Positions 21,386 to 33,339 are shown, counted from the first letter of the stretch. The stretch is DNA of 64,000 nt from Fasciola hepatica (GCA_948099385.1 CANUEZ040000168.1:4193001-4257000), one strand, 5' to 3'. The notes: generated from the letters alone by a model not told the origin. Numbers and translations: made by a program.

Positions 21386-22527
21386 TCACATCTTATTTCC
21401 TATAAACATATTATACATTTATCACTGGTGTGAGCGATTAAGAATAACGGGGTAGGGGGAGTGGCTAGTTGAAAAAACGAAAGCTGTTTTCACGATATAT
21501 TTTTGATGTTTATCTTGACTTCGTGTTTATGGGTAACGAAAGTACAAAGGACAGACCACACAGTATTCGTGCCATTGACTTCTATTCGGAGCCATGTCCA
21601 AAAACCGTCTCTAACCAAAGACAATCCTCGTCCCTTGGGCCCAAACCGGGAAGGCAGGAAGCAATAACCGAAACCAGCGCAAATGCTAGCTTCTTCATAT
21701 CCCATGCCAATCCATGACCGGACCACTACATCGCTCCTTCTATCCACTTCCAACGCGTGCAAATAGAACACCAAAAGTTAGACGATGAGTCGATATCCAC
21801 AGAACATGTCTGAGCTATCAGAGATGGCTTAGAGCGACTATCTCAACCACAGGCAACTGTTCGTAAACAAAAAGTGGCCAACTTTGTCATTGTCTCCGCG
21901 AGCAATGCTTCAGAGACATCAACTGTAGAACAGGTTGGTGAAAATTACTCTAAATCTCTTTATTCGTGACAAGATCTACTCCCCAAAATCACTTATAGCT
22001 GTATTCAAGCTCCCAGGGTAACTAAATTTATCAGCTATTTCTAGCTGGTCATTACAAAGGGTTGGTGCAGGCATAGACTTTTACCAATCATTTAAAGAGT
22101 AAAACCCATACCCTATCTGGACATTCTAATCGTCACGTGGTCTAAAGAGAATTGTATTTCCGGTGCCTTATCACCCAAATAAACGATATCATTGGCGTAT
22201 TATCAGTCAAAACTTTTGCTAACTGCAAACCCTCAGCTGCATTACGCACTCATCTAGCCCAAATGTGACTCAAACACGGGGAGACTGATCGCGAGTCGAG
22301 CAACACTACCAACGGGCACTATGAATTAGCTCTCAACGGTCTGATTAACATCAGCATGACATGATGTAGCGCCTTTCTGTCACTGACTTTGAATGGCACA
22401 GCGATACAGCATAAGAGCTGACGACTTCTTTGTGCGGATCTAGGTGAAACGAGGATTTTCCATTACTAAGAAAGACCTGCAGATTCCAGATCAAGTTATC
22501 AAGTTACCATCTCGTTAGAGAGAAAGC

Positions 22528-22530
<3 letters not shown>

Positions 22531-22622
<92 letters not shown>

Positions 22623-22637
22623 GGACAGACAGACAGA
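22531..22637. repeat. (GACA)n microsatellite
   Basis: About 26 tetranucleotide units with one substitution near 22,623. Confidence 0.97.
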
Positions 22638-23639
22638 GGGAAAACGTGAAGAGCTAGGCAGTTAGATTCATAAAACTGCAAACATCTCTCGTATTCACAA
22701 CTGCTGGGATGGTCATTGTGAAAATCGGTAACAGTACGCATAGAGTATGTTGTCTTATTATTATCTTGAAATCGATTTAACTAAAACTAATTGAGTTGTA
22801 TCTTGGTACAAGAAAATGGTTAAATGTGTGATATGAATCGGTAGAATGATATAACTGCAATTTATGATGCGGTATGAAGCATGGTGAAATTCATTTTGAA
22901 GTATCACTGATCACTATTCTGTTGGAAAAATTGGAGAATTTTTTGTAGGCTCTTGTTAACAAATGTCAGCATTTCGACTTGCCTTGCAGTGGTGAGATTG
23001 GAGATTCCTGTTTAACGGATATACTTTCAGTGAAACTATTCGGACGGCATAGTCTAAGAAGCGAGGCAATAGTGCAACAGAGTGATATGATTTGTGATAG
23101 TTGGGTGATGCACCTGATGTGATTTATTTTCATTTACCAGATCGAACTAAAGTGGCTGAGGAAAGAGAAATAGCCCTCACCTCGGGAAACAATCAGCGTC
23201 TGTTCAGCCTGCTTCGTAACACCACTAGTCTGGAAATCTCGATTTGTCAAATAATCTGCAACAGCAGTTAAAAGTTGGCCTGTTGTAAAATGAAAGAGCG
23301 TGATCAACGGGTTGAGCAACTCGGGGGACAGTATCTCCTTTCAGCAATAAGTTACGCTTTTTTGCAGAGGTCCTGTAAACCTCGGGTGAAGGCGCATTTA
23401 TAACCAAGCGCCTGAGCACTAAGGCGGAAAAATGTCTCTGGTTCGGAATTTTTGTTTCTAAGTCTCTATAAACTATCTGATGACCCCTTGATGGAGTTCC
23501 GTTCCCCAAGGCTACAAAACACGATATCCGGGATACAGAGTGTGTTCCGTCGTTACCGGGGGGTGAAATCGCTGATTGGCTTCATCTTCAAAAAATAATT
23601 TGCCGAGAACGGTGCCAAATACCGTAAAATAAGCAAAGC

Positions 23640-23900
23640 TATAGTGTCCGTGATGCTTCATTGTCTTGCTCCCAACCAGGAGGGATAGGTTCATCCGGGA
23701 ACAAAAAGTTGTATTCCTTCAAATTCATGGCTGTATTTAGCAGATATCTAGTTCTCCGTGTTAAACACTCGAACAACATCACGTTCACTGGAGTCCTATG
23801 ATTAAAGTCCCTCTCGACCTCAAAAGTGTGTTTGACTCGGTTGACTTTTGGGGTGCTATTCTGATCCCTATTCCGAAATTGCATATCTACTGATCGAATA
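23640..23900 (+). pseudogene. non-LTR RT scrap
   Basis: VPLDLKSVFDSVDFWG at about 23,810-23,857 matches the FLDLKAAFDSVDR block of RTE reverse transcriptases. Nothing else around it is clearly readable, so this is a short remnant. Confidence rests on this one motif. Confidence 0.45.
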
Positions 23901-24189
23901 AGGGCATAGAAGGTACTGGCCCATTTATTCGAGACCAGTGGTAGTGGACTTCATTGGGGATTTCCTGCTACTCTGCCCCTAAACAGCTACGTCGTTGACG
24001 AACCGTTTGACTTTGTTCTCTAAAATCTCCGAGATTCATCCCGGTAAAGAATGGCCAAACGACGACCAACTGCTCGACTCAGACTGTGTCATGGTGGTTT
24101 TTCTGAATGTTCAGATCCACAAACACATACACGCACACATACACATACATTCGTGCATACATATATACATGTACACACATACACACACA

Positions 24190-24191
<2 letters not shown>

Positions 24192-24241
<50 letters not shown>
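24192..24241. repeat. (TA)n array
   Basis: TA array preceded by a CA-rich stretch; it directly abuts the start of the hammerhead unit at 24,241. Confidence 0.95.
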
Positions 24242-24245
<4 letters not shown>

Positions 24246-24610
24246 GGGCTCTTCAATGAAAGTATCCATTCACACTCCAAACGATTTAAATTAGATTCTA
24301 GTGAATATATGACATCGGAGTGTACAAGTATGAAGACGAGTTGGCAGAGGAGTACCGGGTACATATACCGGATGAGCGGCAACAACCGCGAAATCGGTCG
24401 TGTGCTTCCGGGGAGATTTTGTCCACACGTTTACATACTACTTACTATCAAGATGAAAGCTTGCACATGCAGCCTCGTTGTTCGTTGGGTTAGCAGTGAC
24501 CCAGACACGAATAACCATGAGAAATCACAGTTGTGATTCATTTGTGGGCTCTTCAATGAAGAGTATCCATTCACACTCCAGACGAACCAAATTAGATTCT
24601 AGTGAACATG

Positions 24611-24613
<3 letters not shown>
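24241..24613 (+). mobile_element. tandem 300-bp hammerhead-ribozyme units (one full, one partial)
   Basis: The word TTTGTGGGCTCTTCAATGAA starts at 24,241 and again at 24,541, so the period is exactly 300 bp. The first unit is complete and holds a hammerhead core at 24,363-24,405. The second matches for about 70 bp and then passes into a TA array. Tandem units of about 300 nt with one type I hammerhead each, and no coding, are the design of retrozymes, whose RNA circles are thought to be copied by PLE or LTR machinery. Family membership is inference. Confidence 0.65.
24363..24405 (+). ncRNA. type I hammerhead ribozyme with one core lesion
   Basis: The core heptamer reads CGGATGA (24,369-24,375) instead of CTGATGA. 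Stem II GCGG/CCGC with a CAACAA loop is intact. GAAA is intact (24,390-24,393) and the GTC cleavage site (24,397-24,399) is followed by the stem I 3' strand GTGTGC. Five stem I pairs form. The U4-to-G change should abolish or greatly weaken cleavage. Confidence 0.68.

Positions 24614-24679
<66 letters not shown>
24614..24679. repeat. (TA)n array
   Basis: About 32 TA units at the point where the second hammerhead unit breaks off. Confidence 0.95.
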
Positions 24680-24681
<2 letters not shown>

Positions 24682-24881
24682 CACTCAGAAGACGGTGCAT
24701 CCAAGGTATTCCAAAACAGCACTGTGCAAGTTCAACTGGGACCAGTCAAACGGAATGTAATCGCAAGCAGTCAGGCCGTCCATTTGCACCACGGCACTAG
24801 TTTATCGAGTACTGGAAGTGAACAATCAAGCAGGACAACTGGTTGGCTCATGCTGCGCCTTAGTTATGTCGAACGAATACT

Positions 24882-24904
24882 GGTGTGTGTGTGTGTGTGT
24901 GTGT
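24882..24904. repeat. (TG)n microsatellite
   Basis: About 11 TG units. Confidence 0.9.
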
Positions 24905-25020
24905 GCCGACGGGAATTCGGAAAATCTGCTTAATGTCAACACCACTCCGGTGAAGTTAAAAGTGCAGTACCGGAAAAGTCAAATAAATAAATGCGATGTA
25001 ATGATGGGACTAGAAGTCAC

Positions 25021-25640
25021 TTAAAACGAGCTTTTTCGTCACCTTGTATTGTTCTTCATGTGCTCTGTGGGTTTATTCGGGCGGATTACCAACAGGGAGC
25101 CGCACACAGGATACACACGCAACCTGGACAGGTCAGAAGAGACTTGTGGATAAATGTGTTCAGCTTGTAAATCAAATGCTCGGAACGTTTCTGCTTGGAT
25201 TCGGACTCACAGAGTGGACTTTTAGACGGCAAAAATGCGAGTGGATCTTCCGTTACCCATACCAATAGTTCCGTTCGACGGTTAGACAGAAATGTCACCG
25301 ACACAGAGCTTACTGTGTGCGTTGCTCATCAGCACAAAGTGGCGAAAAAGCTCGTGTTCAGTTATTCCCAATCACGGTAAAGCGTCAAGTTTTGTGTCCA
25401 ATAATTTTTTCCCCAATGAGCAGAAGATGCCAAGTTAGTCTAAGTGGAAAAAATTGAACGAGAAAGGAAGACCAAGGTTCTCAAGCTTGATGCAGATCGA
25501 TTTCTGAACCGTGAGTGAGTGTAACTGGTGTAATCAATGATAGATAAAATGTAACTTATTAACACGAAAGAGGTTTACTGAATTCGAGCTTGTTCGCCAT
25601 TTAGAGTTGTTCTTAATTGTTGAAATCCTCTTATAGCTTT
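25021..25640. mobile_element. PLE 3'-end-like sequences just upstream of the host gene
   Basis: ACTTAAAACGAGCTTTTTCG…TGTGCTCTGTGGG (25,020-25,075) resembles the PLE 3' part at 14,262-14,315. GGCGAAAAAGCTCG (25,341-25,354) is the same word inverted, and GAGCTTGTTCGCCA (about 25,588-25,601) is a third occurrence. No GIY-YIG coding is readable between them. Assignment rests on these shared words. Confidence 0.45.
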
Positions 25641-25726
25641 GAATGACTAGAGAAGTGGACTGGTTAATCTTTCCGTACTGCAATCGATTCCCATCCAACC
25701 CCTGTTAACCAAGAAGCTTCGACAAG

Positions 25727-25955
25727 ATGGACAAAGAAGTGGACGATTTGGAGGGTTTCGATTTTGTCAATCCGAACTATCCAAAGGCTTGGGTTGTAGC
25801 CGGCACCGTTATCCTAATAGTGGCTGTCGTGTTGGCATGTGTCAGTGTCGCAGTCCCGCAACGCCTCGAGGTCGAACCCACGGTCGGCGCATCCACCTCG
25901 TCCGGGTTGAAAAACTCGTTCAAATCGGGATATTTGCAAATCTGTTTTGCTCAAG
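25727..25955 (+). CDS. exon 1, tetraspan membrane protein (PMP22/claudin superfamily-like)
   Basis: The ATG at 25,727 has A at -3 and G at +4. The exon encodes residues 1-76 plus one base: an acidic N terminus (MDKEVDDLEGFD), a clear membrane helix at about 22-43 (WVVAGTVILIVAVV…), then an extracellular-type loop ending SGYLQICFAQ. GYLQIC sits where claudin-superfamily proteins have GLWxxC. The open frame runs on for 28 codons, but the hydrophilic tail there does not look conserved. The phase of exon 2 fits a splice after CAAG (25,955), giving AAG|GCAAGT, a GC donor. Helix order over the five exons gives four membrane segments in 229 residues, the usual size for this superfamily. The exact subfamily (claudin, PMP22/EMP, clarin, CACNG/TARP) is undecided. 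Confidence 0.68.
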
Positions 25956-26515
25956 GCAAGTCGTGCATACACTTATTCAATCATTCATTTGTTCGTGGAT
26001 CGGCTGATCGATTTACTCACCCATTCTTCGATGAGAAGTGAATTGTAATTTTGTTTACCATAACCGAGGGCGGTCATTTATTGTTTGTATTCTGATGTGC
26101 GTGTGAGTGATTGACGAGTGTAAAGCTCACAAAATACTACTGAACCCGTCCTGATTTTCTGCGATTCCTTCTGAACCAAGCCACTGACGTGCTCACCATC
26201 CAACCCATGACTCAGTTAAATATGTGCACTGGTTTTAACTATGACCCAGGCGAACCAATTTATCCCTGATAATATGCCTCAGTAGGTGTGGAATGCAAGT
26301 AAACTCATTCCCGCAAAGGTGACATCAAAAACACGAACACAAACCACAGGGAAGTTGTTCGGTTCAACTGAAGCAATCACGCTTGTTTCACCTAAGAACA
26401 AATCAGAAGTAGAAACTGTGTAACCCTCCTGTTCGACCATGTTACTTGGTAGGAGGTCGAAACAGTTACAGGACGAGTGCAGGAATTAAGAAATATGAAA
26501 TATACACATATAATA

Positions 26516-26590
26516 CGACTCATCAGGCAGTACGAACGCTCAACTCACCATTGGAAACCACGGGAACACAAACGTACAACTGTTTTTGCA
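26516..26590 (-). repeat. SINE family B body fragment
   Basis: CATCAGGCAGTACGAACGCTC and ACTCACCATTGGAAACCACG match the bodies at 21.3 and 29.9 kb. Related words (CAGTGGATGTGCAGTGC) recur near 26,710. Confidence 0.5.
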
Positions 26591-26599
26591 CCCTGAATG

Positions 26600-28787
26600 C
26601 TAGCAAAGGGCGAATGGCGTAGAAAATATTGACAGTCATCCCAGATAGACGAGGAGTTAGGTGTGCGACTCGTAATTGTTCACTCCTTGTTAAAGCTCCA
26701 CTGTGGGTTCAGTGGATGTGCAGTGCAGTTGGTAGTGATTCCTAACACGCCGGGTGAAACAGCGGTAGTTATATCTTCAGGGTTCCCAATGGATAGTCAA
26801 GCTTGGATTGATATCATATGGTGAATTATTCCGCTCTTATGTCGAAATTTCACGTTATGAAGTTGAAAAGACGAACAAGTTGGAAATGACCGAAAAATGC
26901 GTAAAATGCATCATAGAATACCCCGTCTGCTTAACGTCACTGAGTTAACTGGATGTACACCCATCAGTACAGCAAAACATTTGATGGTCACCACTCTGTG
27001 TCAGTTTGTCCGTCGGGAGCACTGTTTACGGCTAATTAAAAATGTTAGGACAATGAAAAATTTTAGATTTCAAATGGGAGAAATCCAAAGGTTGGAGTAA
27101 TTCAAATGGTGAAAGCCTTCAGGGATCCATTTACAGAATGTTTGAAACTCTGTTTTCGTCTCTCCCCAATTAATAGGCACACGGTACTTGAGCGTGGATG
27201 ATGTCCATACGCGAGTTCAAACCCCTTTTAGACTATAGGCTTTTGACACCTGAATAGCTTCAGCAATACTTCGGAGTAAATTTAAACGTGAACTTTTTTG
27301 CGATAATCTGTGGGGGATTTGAACGTCTCGACAAGCGGTGAGGTGCTGTGCACTATTGTTTATCTAGGATTCAACCAAGCGTATATGGACAGACCGTGGT
27401 AGCCAGATAGTCCTGATGCACGCAGATAGCGCCATAATTGATCAGGATTTTCTCTACCACTGGAGTCGTGCCTTTCTTTATCTATGAACAAATGTGTACC
27501 GATATGAAACTGATGGAATGCATACTTGTTATTCTCATTCTTTCAATTCTTGGTGCGCGTAGTTGTGGGTACGATTTTTTCGAGTACGTACGGTTGACCG
27601 GGTCTATCTGAGTTTCCCAGAAATACAACAAAAATGTAGATGTTGGCTCTGTGCGATACGAGGACCTGTGAAGGCTGACCGTTGTTAATCATGCCATGTT
27701 GGGGAAAAGATCGAAGATCTAATATGTACTTCTACATGAGCACTTGAGAAAACTCATGAATTTCACCACTGCTTTCATTCGGAACTCCCGTAGTCTTTCA
27801 ATTTTCTCACTCATACATGACTCACAAATTACAATAACAATTTGACTGTAACTGGGTGAATGAGTGGATGCAATGATGCACAAGTGATGTTTTCTCTCAA
27901 TATTTGAAGTAAAATCTCAACCACATGTTATCCCGGGACAGAACCAATTAGTTATACTATAGCCACCATATTAGGTGAAACGTTATTCCTTACTATTTTA
28001 TGGCTTCGGACTTACTGTCTAATTTATTGACGGACTTAGTTGTCAGCTCTATTAGTTTGAGAAATTGGAATCACTACCCATTACCAGTCATTTTAATCCT
28101 GGTGACTTGATTTTACTGTTCAGACAGGCAGACAGGGAGTCACTTAACGGTCAGTAGAGATGAGTTATCAGTCTAAAATGAACGTGAAACCAAATGAAAA
28201 AAAATTTAAAACCGAATTGAATAGAAATTGAATACAGTTAATTTTAAACACAATCATGGCAAACTCTTGGAAATTGTTGAAGGCATCTGATTCCGCTAGG
28301 ATCTTAGTCAGCTTTTTCTATTCCTCGAATACTCACTCCCACTGCAGAAGAAACGGCATACCTTAGAGCGATAACTACCATGGGTGAGTTTTTCTTGGTT
28401 CTCTTCTAAATGAAATGGACAGTTCACAGTCAGAGTTGACCCTTCCATTTAGAGAATAAAAATCTCAGAGATTCACTACACCAAAGTGACGGAAAGCAGA
28501 TGGAGACAAACACATTGCTGAAAGGTACTTTGTCCAAAGCCGATGTTTCTTGCCGAAGTATAAGGGTATGGGAACAATTTTGGGCTGGTCCCTCCAAATT
28601 AGGACTTTTCTCTATCATTACTTTTTGAGGTTAGTTGACATTCAACTTATCCCCAGTAACAGTATGGTGTGTAACGTCTGAAACCGGGAGTTCTGTTTTC
28701 TCAGTAGTAAAGAGATCAGAACTGTGAGTGCGCATCAATAGCCTATTCATTAGTTCGGACATCGATTTGGTGATTCGAATGATTCCG
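26600..28787. other. anonymous intron sequence with one LTR-like scrap
   Basis: No coding recognised. At about 27,515-27,605 the sequence (CATACTTGTTATTCTC…TTCTTGGTGCGCGTAGTT…GGTTGACCGGGT) resembles the end of the Gypsy 5' LTR and its leader at about 28,968-29,052, so a second, truncated relative is present. Confidence 0.4.
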
Positions 28788-28995
28788 CACGCGACCCGGT
28801 GCAATGTAGCTTCTTTTCGAGGATTCGACCAATCACACGGAACCGGACCTTAACAGTCAGACCATTCAATTACAGCGAGGGTGGTCTATAACTGACCAGT
28901 AAATTACCTGTCAATAGTATCATATATTCCTTTATATATCTGTACCAAGCAAGGAGGGCAGAATACATACTTACTATTATCGTCTTGTCAGTTCT
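28788..28995 (+). repeat. Gypsy 5' LTR (approximate limits)
   Basis: GACCCGGTGCAATGTAGCTT (from about 28,793) matches 34,656-34,676, and ACCAGTAAATTACCTGTCAA (about 28,899-28,918) matches about 38,077-38,096. A TA-rich stretch with TTTATATA sits near 28,931. The right limit is uncertain. Confidence 0.55.
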
Positions 28996-29070
28996 TGGTG
29001 TGTGTAGTTCGGATGCGAGCCATTCCATTACACGTGGTTGGCCCGGTAGATACAGCTTCTATATTGGACG

Positions 29071-29545
29071 TTGCATCATAGAGTCGTTGGTAATTCAACG
29101 TTTGAACTTGTGCAGCAGTCCAACTCAGTACAAAGATTGGTTAGAATGTCCCGAGTTCTGGTGCAGCCTTCAAGAAGGAATCAAACAAGATCAATCGACC
29201 TTGTTTTTGACAGCCGGACGAGGCGATATTTATTCTCTGCTAGAGAACCTTTCTCTCCCAGAGCTTCCAAAAACGTGCTATTCGAGAAGATGAAGGAACT
29301 TTTACTAAGATATATCCTGCCAGTCACTTTCCAGGAGATCAAACGTGTGAAATTCTACTCACTGATGCAAGGAGAGGACATGTCCTGTCGCGAGTTTATC
29401 CTACAGCTCAATAAACAAGTATGCGAATCTTTTGGAGAAGCAGATTTGTGATCGGCTAATTGTCTGAATCACCAACATGAGTATGAAGCGGAGGTTCCTG
29501 GAACAGAAGTGCTCAAATTTCAAAAGAGGCTACGTAATGTATGAA
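29071..29545 (+). pseudogene. Gypsy gag (capsid-like) remnant
   Basis: FEKMKELLLRYILPVTFQEI and FYSLMQGEDMSCREFILQLN (29,275-29,420) have the retrotransposon gag pattern of a helical block after an F-x-x-R/Q-x-Q-x-E-like core. A frameshift near 29,440 is needed to read on into CDRLIV and MKRRFLEQK. The upstream part is readable in another frame (EGIKQDQSTLFLTAGRGD). No zinc knuckle was found downstream because the sequence is interrupted there. Confidence 0.6.
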
Positions 29546-29916
29546 CAGTGTGGTGATTGAACAGCGGTGGTCAACCGATTATCATCGTGGACTTTGGACA
29601 ATGACGACTCCGGTTCGACTCCCACTACGGCTGGTCACTTCGCTACTTGGCAACCTTTCTTTGGCCGCATCCCGTTCTTGAATTGCTTTACACTGTTGTA
29701 TAACGAATAAGAAAGGAATTAATAATAATATTCATTTATCTTATCCTCTCAGCGAGCAAGCCGGATACTACAGTCCTGTTTCAAAAAAAGCCAAAACTCC
29801 GGTACCATGATCGCCATGTCTATTAACTTATCCAGATCAACAACACAGTGCCTCCCAAACTTCTCAACAGATGTATTCTCAAATGAGTAGTAGGAGATTC
29901 GATTTGTATAAATGAT

Positions 29917-30095
29917 TCATCATGCAGCTTGAACGCTCAACTGACCATTGAAAACCATGGAAGCACTGTACACCTGTTTCATCCTTGTTGGGAATCATCA
30001 GCAGTGCACATCCACCGATCCCCCACGGGGACTCGAACCCGGAGTGACCGATTGTGAATTGAACACCTTAACCACAAGGCTATCCGGGCTGGCTA
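29917..30095 (-). mobile_element. tRNA-derived SINE, family B, most complete copy
   Basis: On the minus strand the head has an A box (TAGCCTTGTGGTTAAGGTG, about 30,064-30,082) and a B box GGGTTCGAGTCC (30,029-30,040). Then comes the shared body ending in …GTTGAGCGTTCAAGC and GATGAATC near 29,915. It interrupts the Gypsy element between gag and RT. A further inverted piece of the same body lies at 30,212-30,247. Confidence 0.7.
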
Positions 30096-30249
30096 TGAAC
30101 GGTTTGTTGAACATCTACACTACATGATATAGCACCCTTCCGTCACTGGCTTTTGAATGGTAACAACCCGCTTCCCGCACAGCGATCGACTCCTATGATG
30201 GATGACTTCTCGGGTTTTCAATGGTGAGTTGAGCGTTGAAGATGTATTT

Positions 30250-30720
30250 TCGTCACGTTGTATGGCATCATTAGGTAAAACTGGCCATATGCGAAAGATA
30301 TGCTGATTATCCGAGTGCAACATGTTGGAGGCGATCCACAAAAATGTAACTGAAGAACTCAACCGTACATATATCCTGGCATGATAAAATAAACAGTTTC
30401 TGTACAAACCACTGCCATTTTATTGTGTACTTCAGCGAGAATTCGTTTTGGATACAGTGAGTTATGAGTAAATCCATTATCACGGGGAATGTGTTCAGTA
30501 TGACTTGTCCCGTGCAACTACAAAACCAAATGACAAACGTGTTCATGACGCTGCTAAGTGAAACGACGTTAGTTGCACTGTTCAAACAAGAAACATAGGT
30601 GCCTGTCTGTTTCCCGATTTCGCTTGATAGCCCATACATTCTAAGCTTGAATGCATTACGGGCACTCCCCTGCACCATGTGACTCTTCGGGAACTCGTGA
30701 CGCAGTGCTAAAACAACAGT
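30250..30720. other. unassigned segment between gag and RT
   Basis: No protease motif (DTG/DSG) was recognised. Open frames on the minus strand (30,120-30,678) lack domain support. Confidence 0.3.
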
Positions 30721-30729
30721 AGCGAGAAA

Positions 30730-31770
<1,041 letters not shown>

Positions 31771-31899
31771 GCGAAAGAACCATGAGGAATCTTATCAGTA
31801 GCATAGGTAAACACGCAACACAGGCCCCATTTGCCCAATCCTAGCAAACAGGGCTCATTACGGACAGATCTAAAGTTGAAATAGTTGCAATACGTGAAA

Positions 31900-32267
31900 A
31901 AGTATTCGCAATTTTCACCTCTCTAGTGCTACTGAAAGAGGATACTCATATAAACTTAGGGAAACGCTGCCCGTTTTTTGGGCGGTGCGTCTTAGCCAGA
32001 AAAAAAATAATTCTTTCGATCGATTTTCACGACCATTGTACATCATCAAGCGTTGCAGTTTCTGTTCAGCCCAAATGAATTCGTTGTCAAGTTCACAGCC
32101 ATCATGGGGCATCGATGTGGTGTTTCTCTTGTCGCGTATAATTACGACATTCCATATCAGCTTGTCAAATCGACTTTGCATGCAGATTTCCTGTCAAGAT
32201 ACTCGCGATTTGTTGCTGCTGAACAGTGTCGTTTCATTTCACTGACCGTTTCTGAGTCGAGAGTCTA
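31900..32267 (+). pseudogene. Gypsy RNase H, C-terminal part
   Basis: AIMGHRCGVSLVAYNYDIPYQL and HADFLSRYSR (32,098-32,206) match the end of the Gypsy RNase H, the usual RLQRWAL…YDFxIxY…ADxLSR pattern. The first part is not clearly readable; stops occur near 31,760. Confidence 0.7.
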
Positions 32268-32399
32268 GCTACAAAAATATACCAGATAGTACAACTCCTT
32301 GGTGATTTTTGCTGTCAAAAAAGCTGGCAACTTGTTGTGCGACGAAATTACCCGCAGTTATTCGTATATCAAGAAGGGTTCTACGTGCAACCCGATCGA

Positions 32400-33330
32400 G
32401 TACTGTGCCGTGACGACCGTTTAGTTTTACCTTCTCTTGTACGTAGAAAGGTTCTGGTCATCAGGGCGTGTTAGAGATGAGGTCTCTGACTCGACAAATG
32501 TGTTGGTGGCTTGAATCGGATGCGGACTACTGTACAACAGTCAAGAACGGTGATGGGTGCATGTATAATATCAAGCTGAAACCAAATAACTGGAACCCAC
32601 GGCCTGACAGCCACGCACCATGTCAACGTATACATACCGATCTCTGCGGTCCGTTCCAGAACAGATATTCTTAAGTCTGTGAAATGTCACACCCTCAGAA
32701 AGTAACGGCTTGTTAGAAAGGCCGTGGTTTCCATCAAGCAAAACGATGGACTGCGTGATACGATTAAGTTCGCAGTTCGCCAAGAGGAAAATTTACCAAA
32801 GCAAAATTTGCGATTTCTTCCTCACTAAACCATCGGCTACTTATGCGTGCGTTTTGACTTTTTGACAACGGATTAGTCTGATTCTCCGGCCTCGTTCTCG
32901 ATCGCATTGTACACCCAGTTAAATGGGTTCGCCTCGTTCGAACTTTGGAAAAAGCAGTTTGTTTGTTTCACGTGACATGCCGTTTAATGCACAAAGCAGT
33001 TGCACACTTAAGGGAAACATTTTGTCATGATTTGTTCATCAAGGGACAAAATAGCTGTGGTTTTCGTTCAGCAGGCTGCTCAGAGTAGGGTTCTGTGATA
33101 TTAGGAAATGGCTTACGTAGGTGATCTCGTTTTTCACGAGAATAGACCAAAGTCTGGTCTTGGTGACAAGGACCCAGACGAAATGGATCACGGGGATTTG
33201 GAGTGAACTCCTACGGCTGTGATTTTCTGCGGACTCGGATAAGCGAATTATCGATCTTCATTCGGCTACGGTAGGAGATATCCGGTAGCGGATCTGAGGG
33301 AAAGTGATGTGTTAAATGTGTAGAAAAGAT
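32400..33330 (+). pseudogene. Gypsy integrase remnant
   Basis: The zinc-binding region is partly preserved (SGHQGVLEMRS…MCWWLESDADYC, 32,458-32,540). It is followed by HAPCQRIHTDLCGPFQNRYS (32,614-32,673), where the Asp is the first residue of the DDE triad. A stop follows. Later pieces (near 33,100-33,150, AYVGDLVFHEN in a broken frame) look like the integrase C-terminal fold. The second Asp and the Glu were not located with confidence. Confidence 0.7.
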
Positions 33331-33339
33331 CATAAAGTG

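Larger units (their letters stand above)
18843..22530. other. anonymous region with scattered repeat scraps
   Basis: No gene found. A tRNA-like A-box word (GTGGCTATGGCTCAAGTGG) sits near 19,437. A SINE-B body fragment lies at 21,316-21,385. A dispersed 30-bp repeat is at 20,761-20,790. The short open frames (20,442-20,711; 21,469-21,717) have no domain support. Confidence 0.35.

Noticed and set aside
22499..22741. Minus frame with repeated Val-Cys-Leu-Ser
   Set aside because: Translation of the GACA microsatellite.
23225..23884. Minus-strand frames as a gene
   Set aside because: The plus strand shows an RT motif at 23,810-23,857; the minus frames look like shadows of that remnant and its flanks.
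24089..24385. Open frames made of repeated Tyr-Ile codons
   Set aside because: They are translations of TA arrays (also at 24.5, 31.0-31.3 and 55.3 kb), with no start context or conserved flanks.
25956..26041. Unspliced extension of exon 1 to a 104-residue protein
   Set aside because: The extension is hydrophilic with no family pattern, and the exon 2 phase and helix order favour splicing at 25,955.
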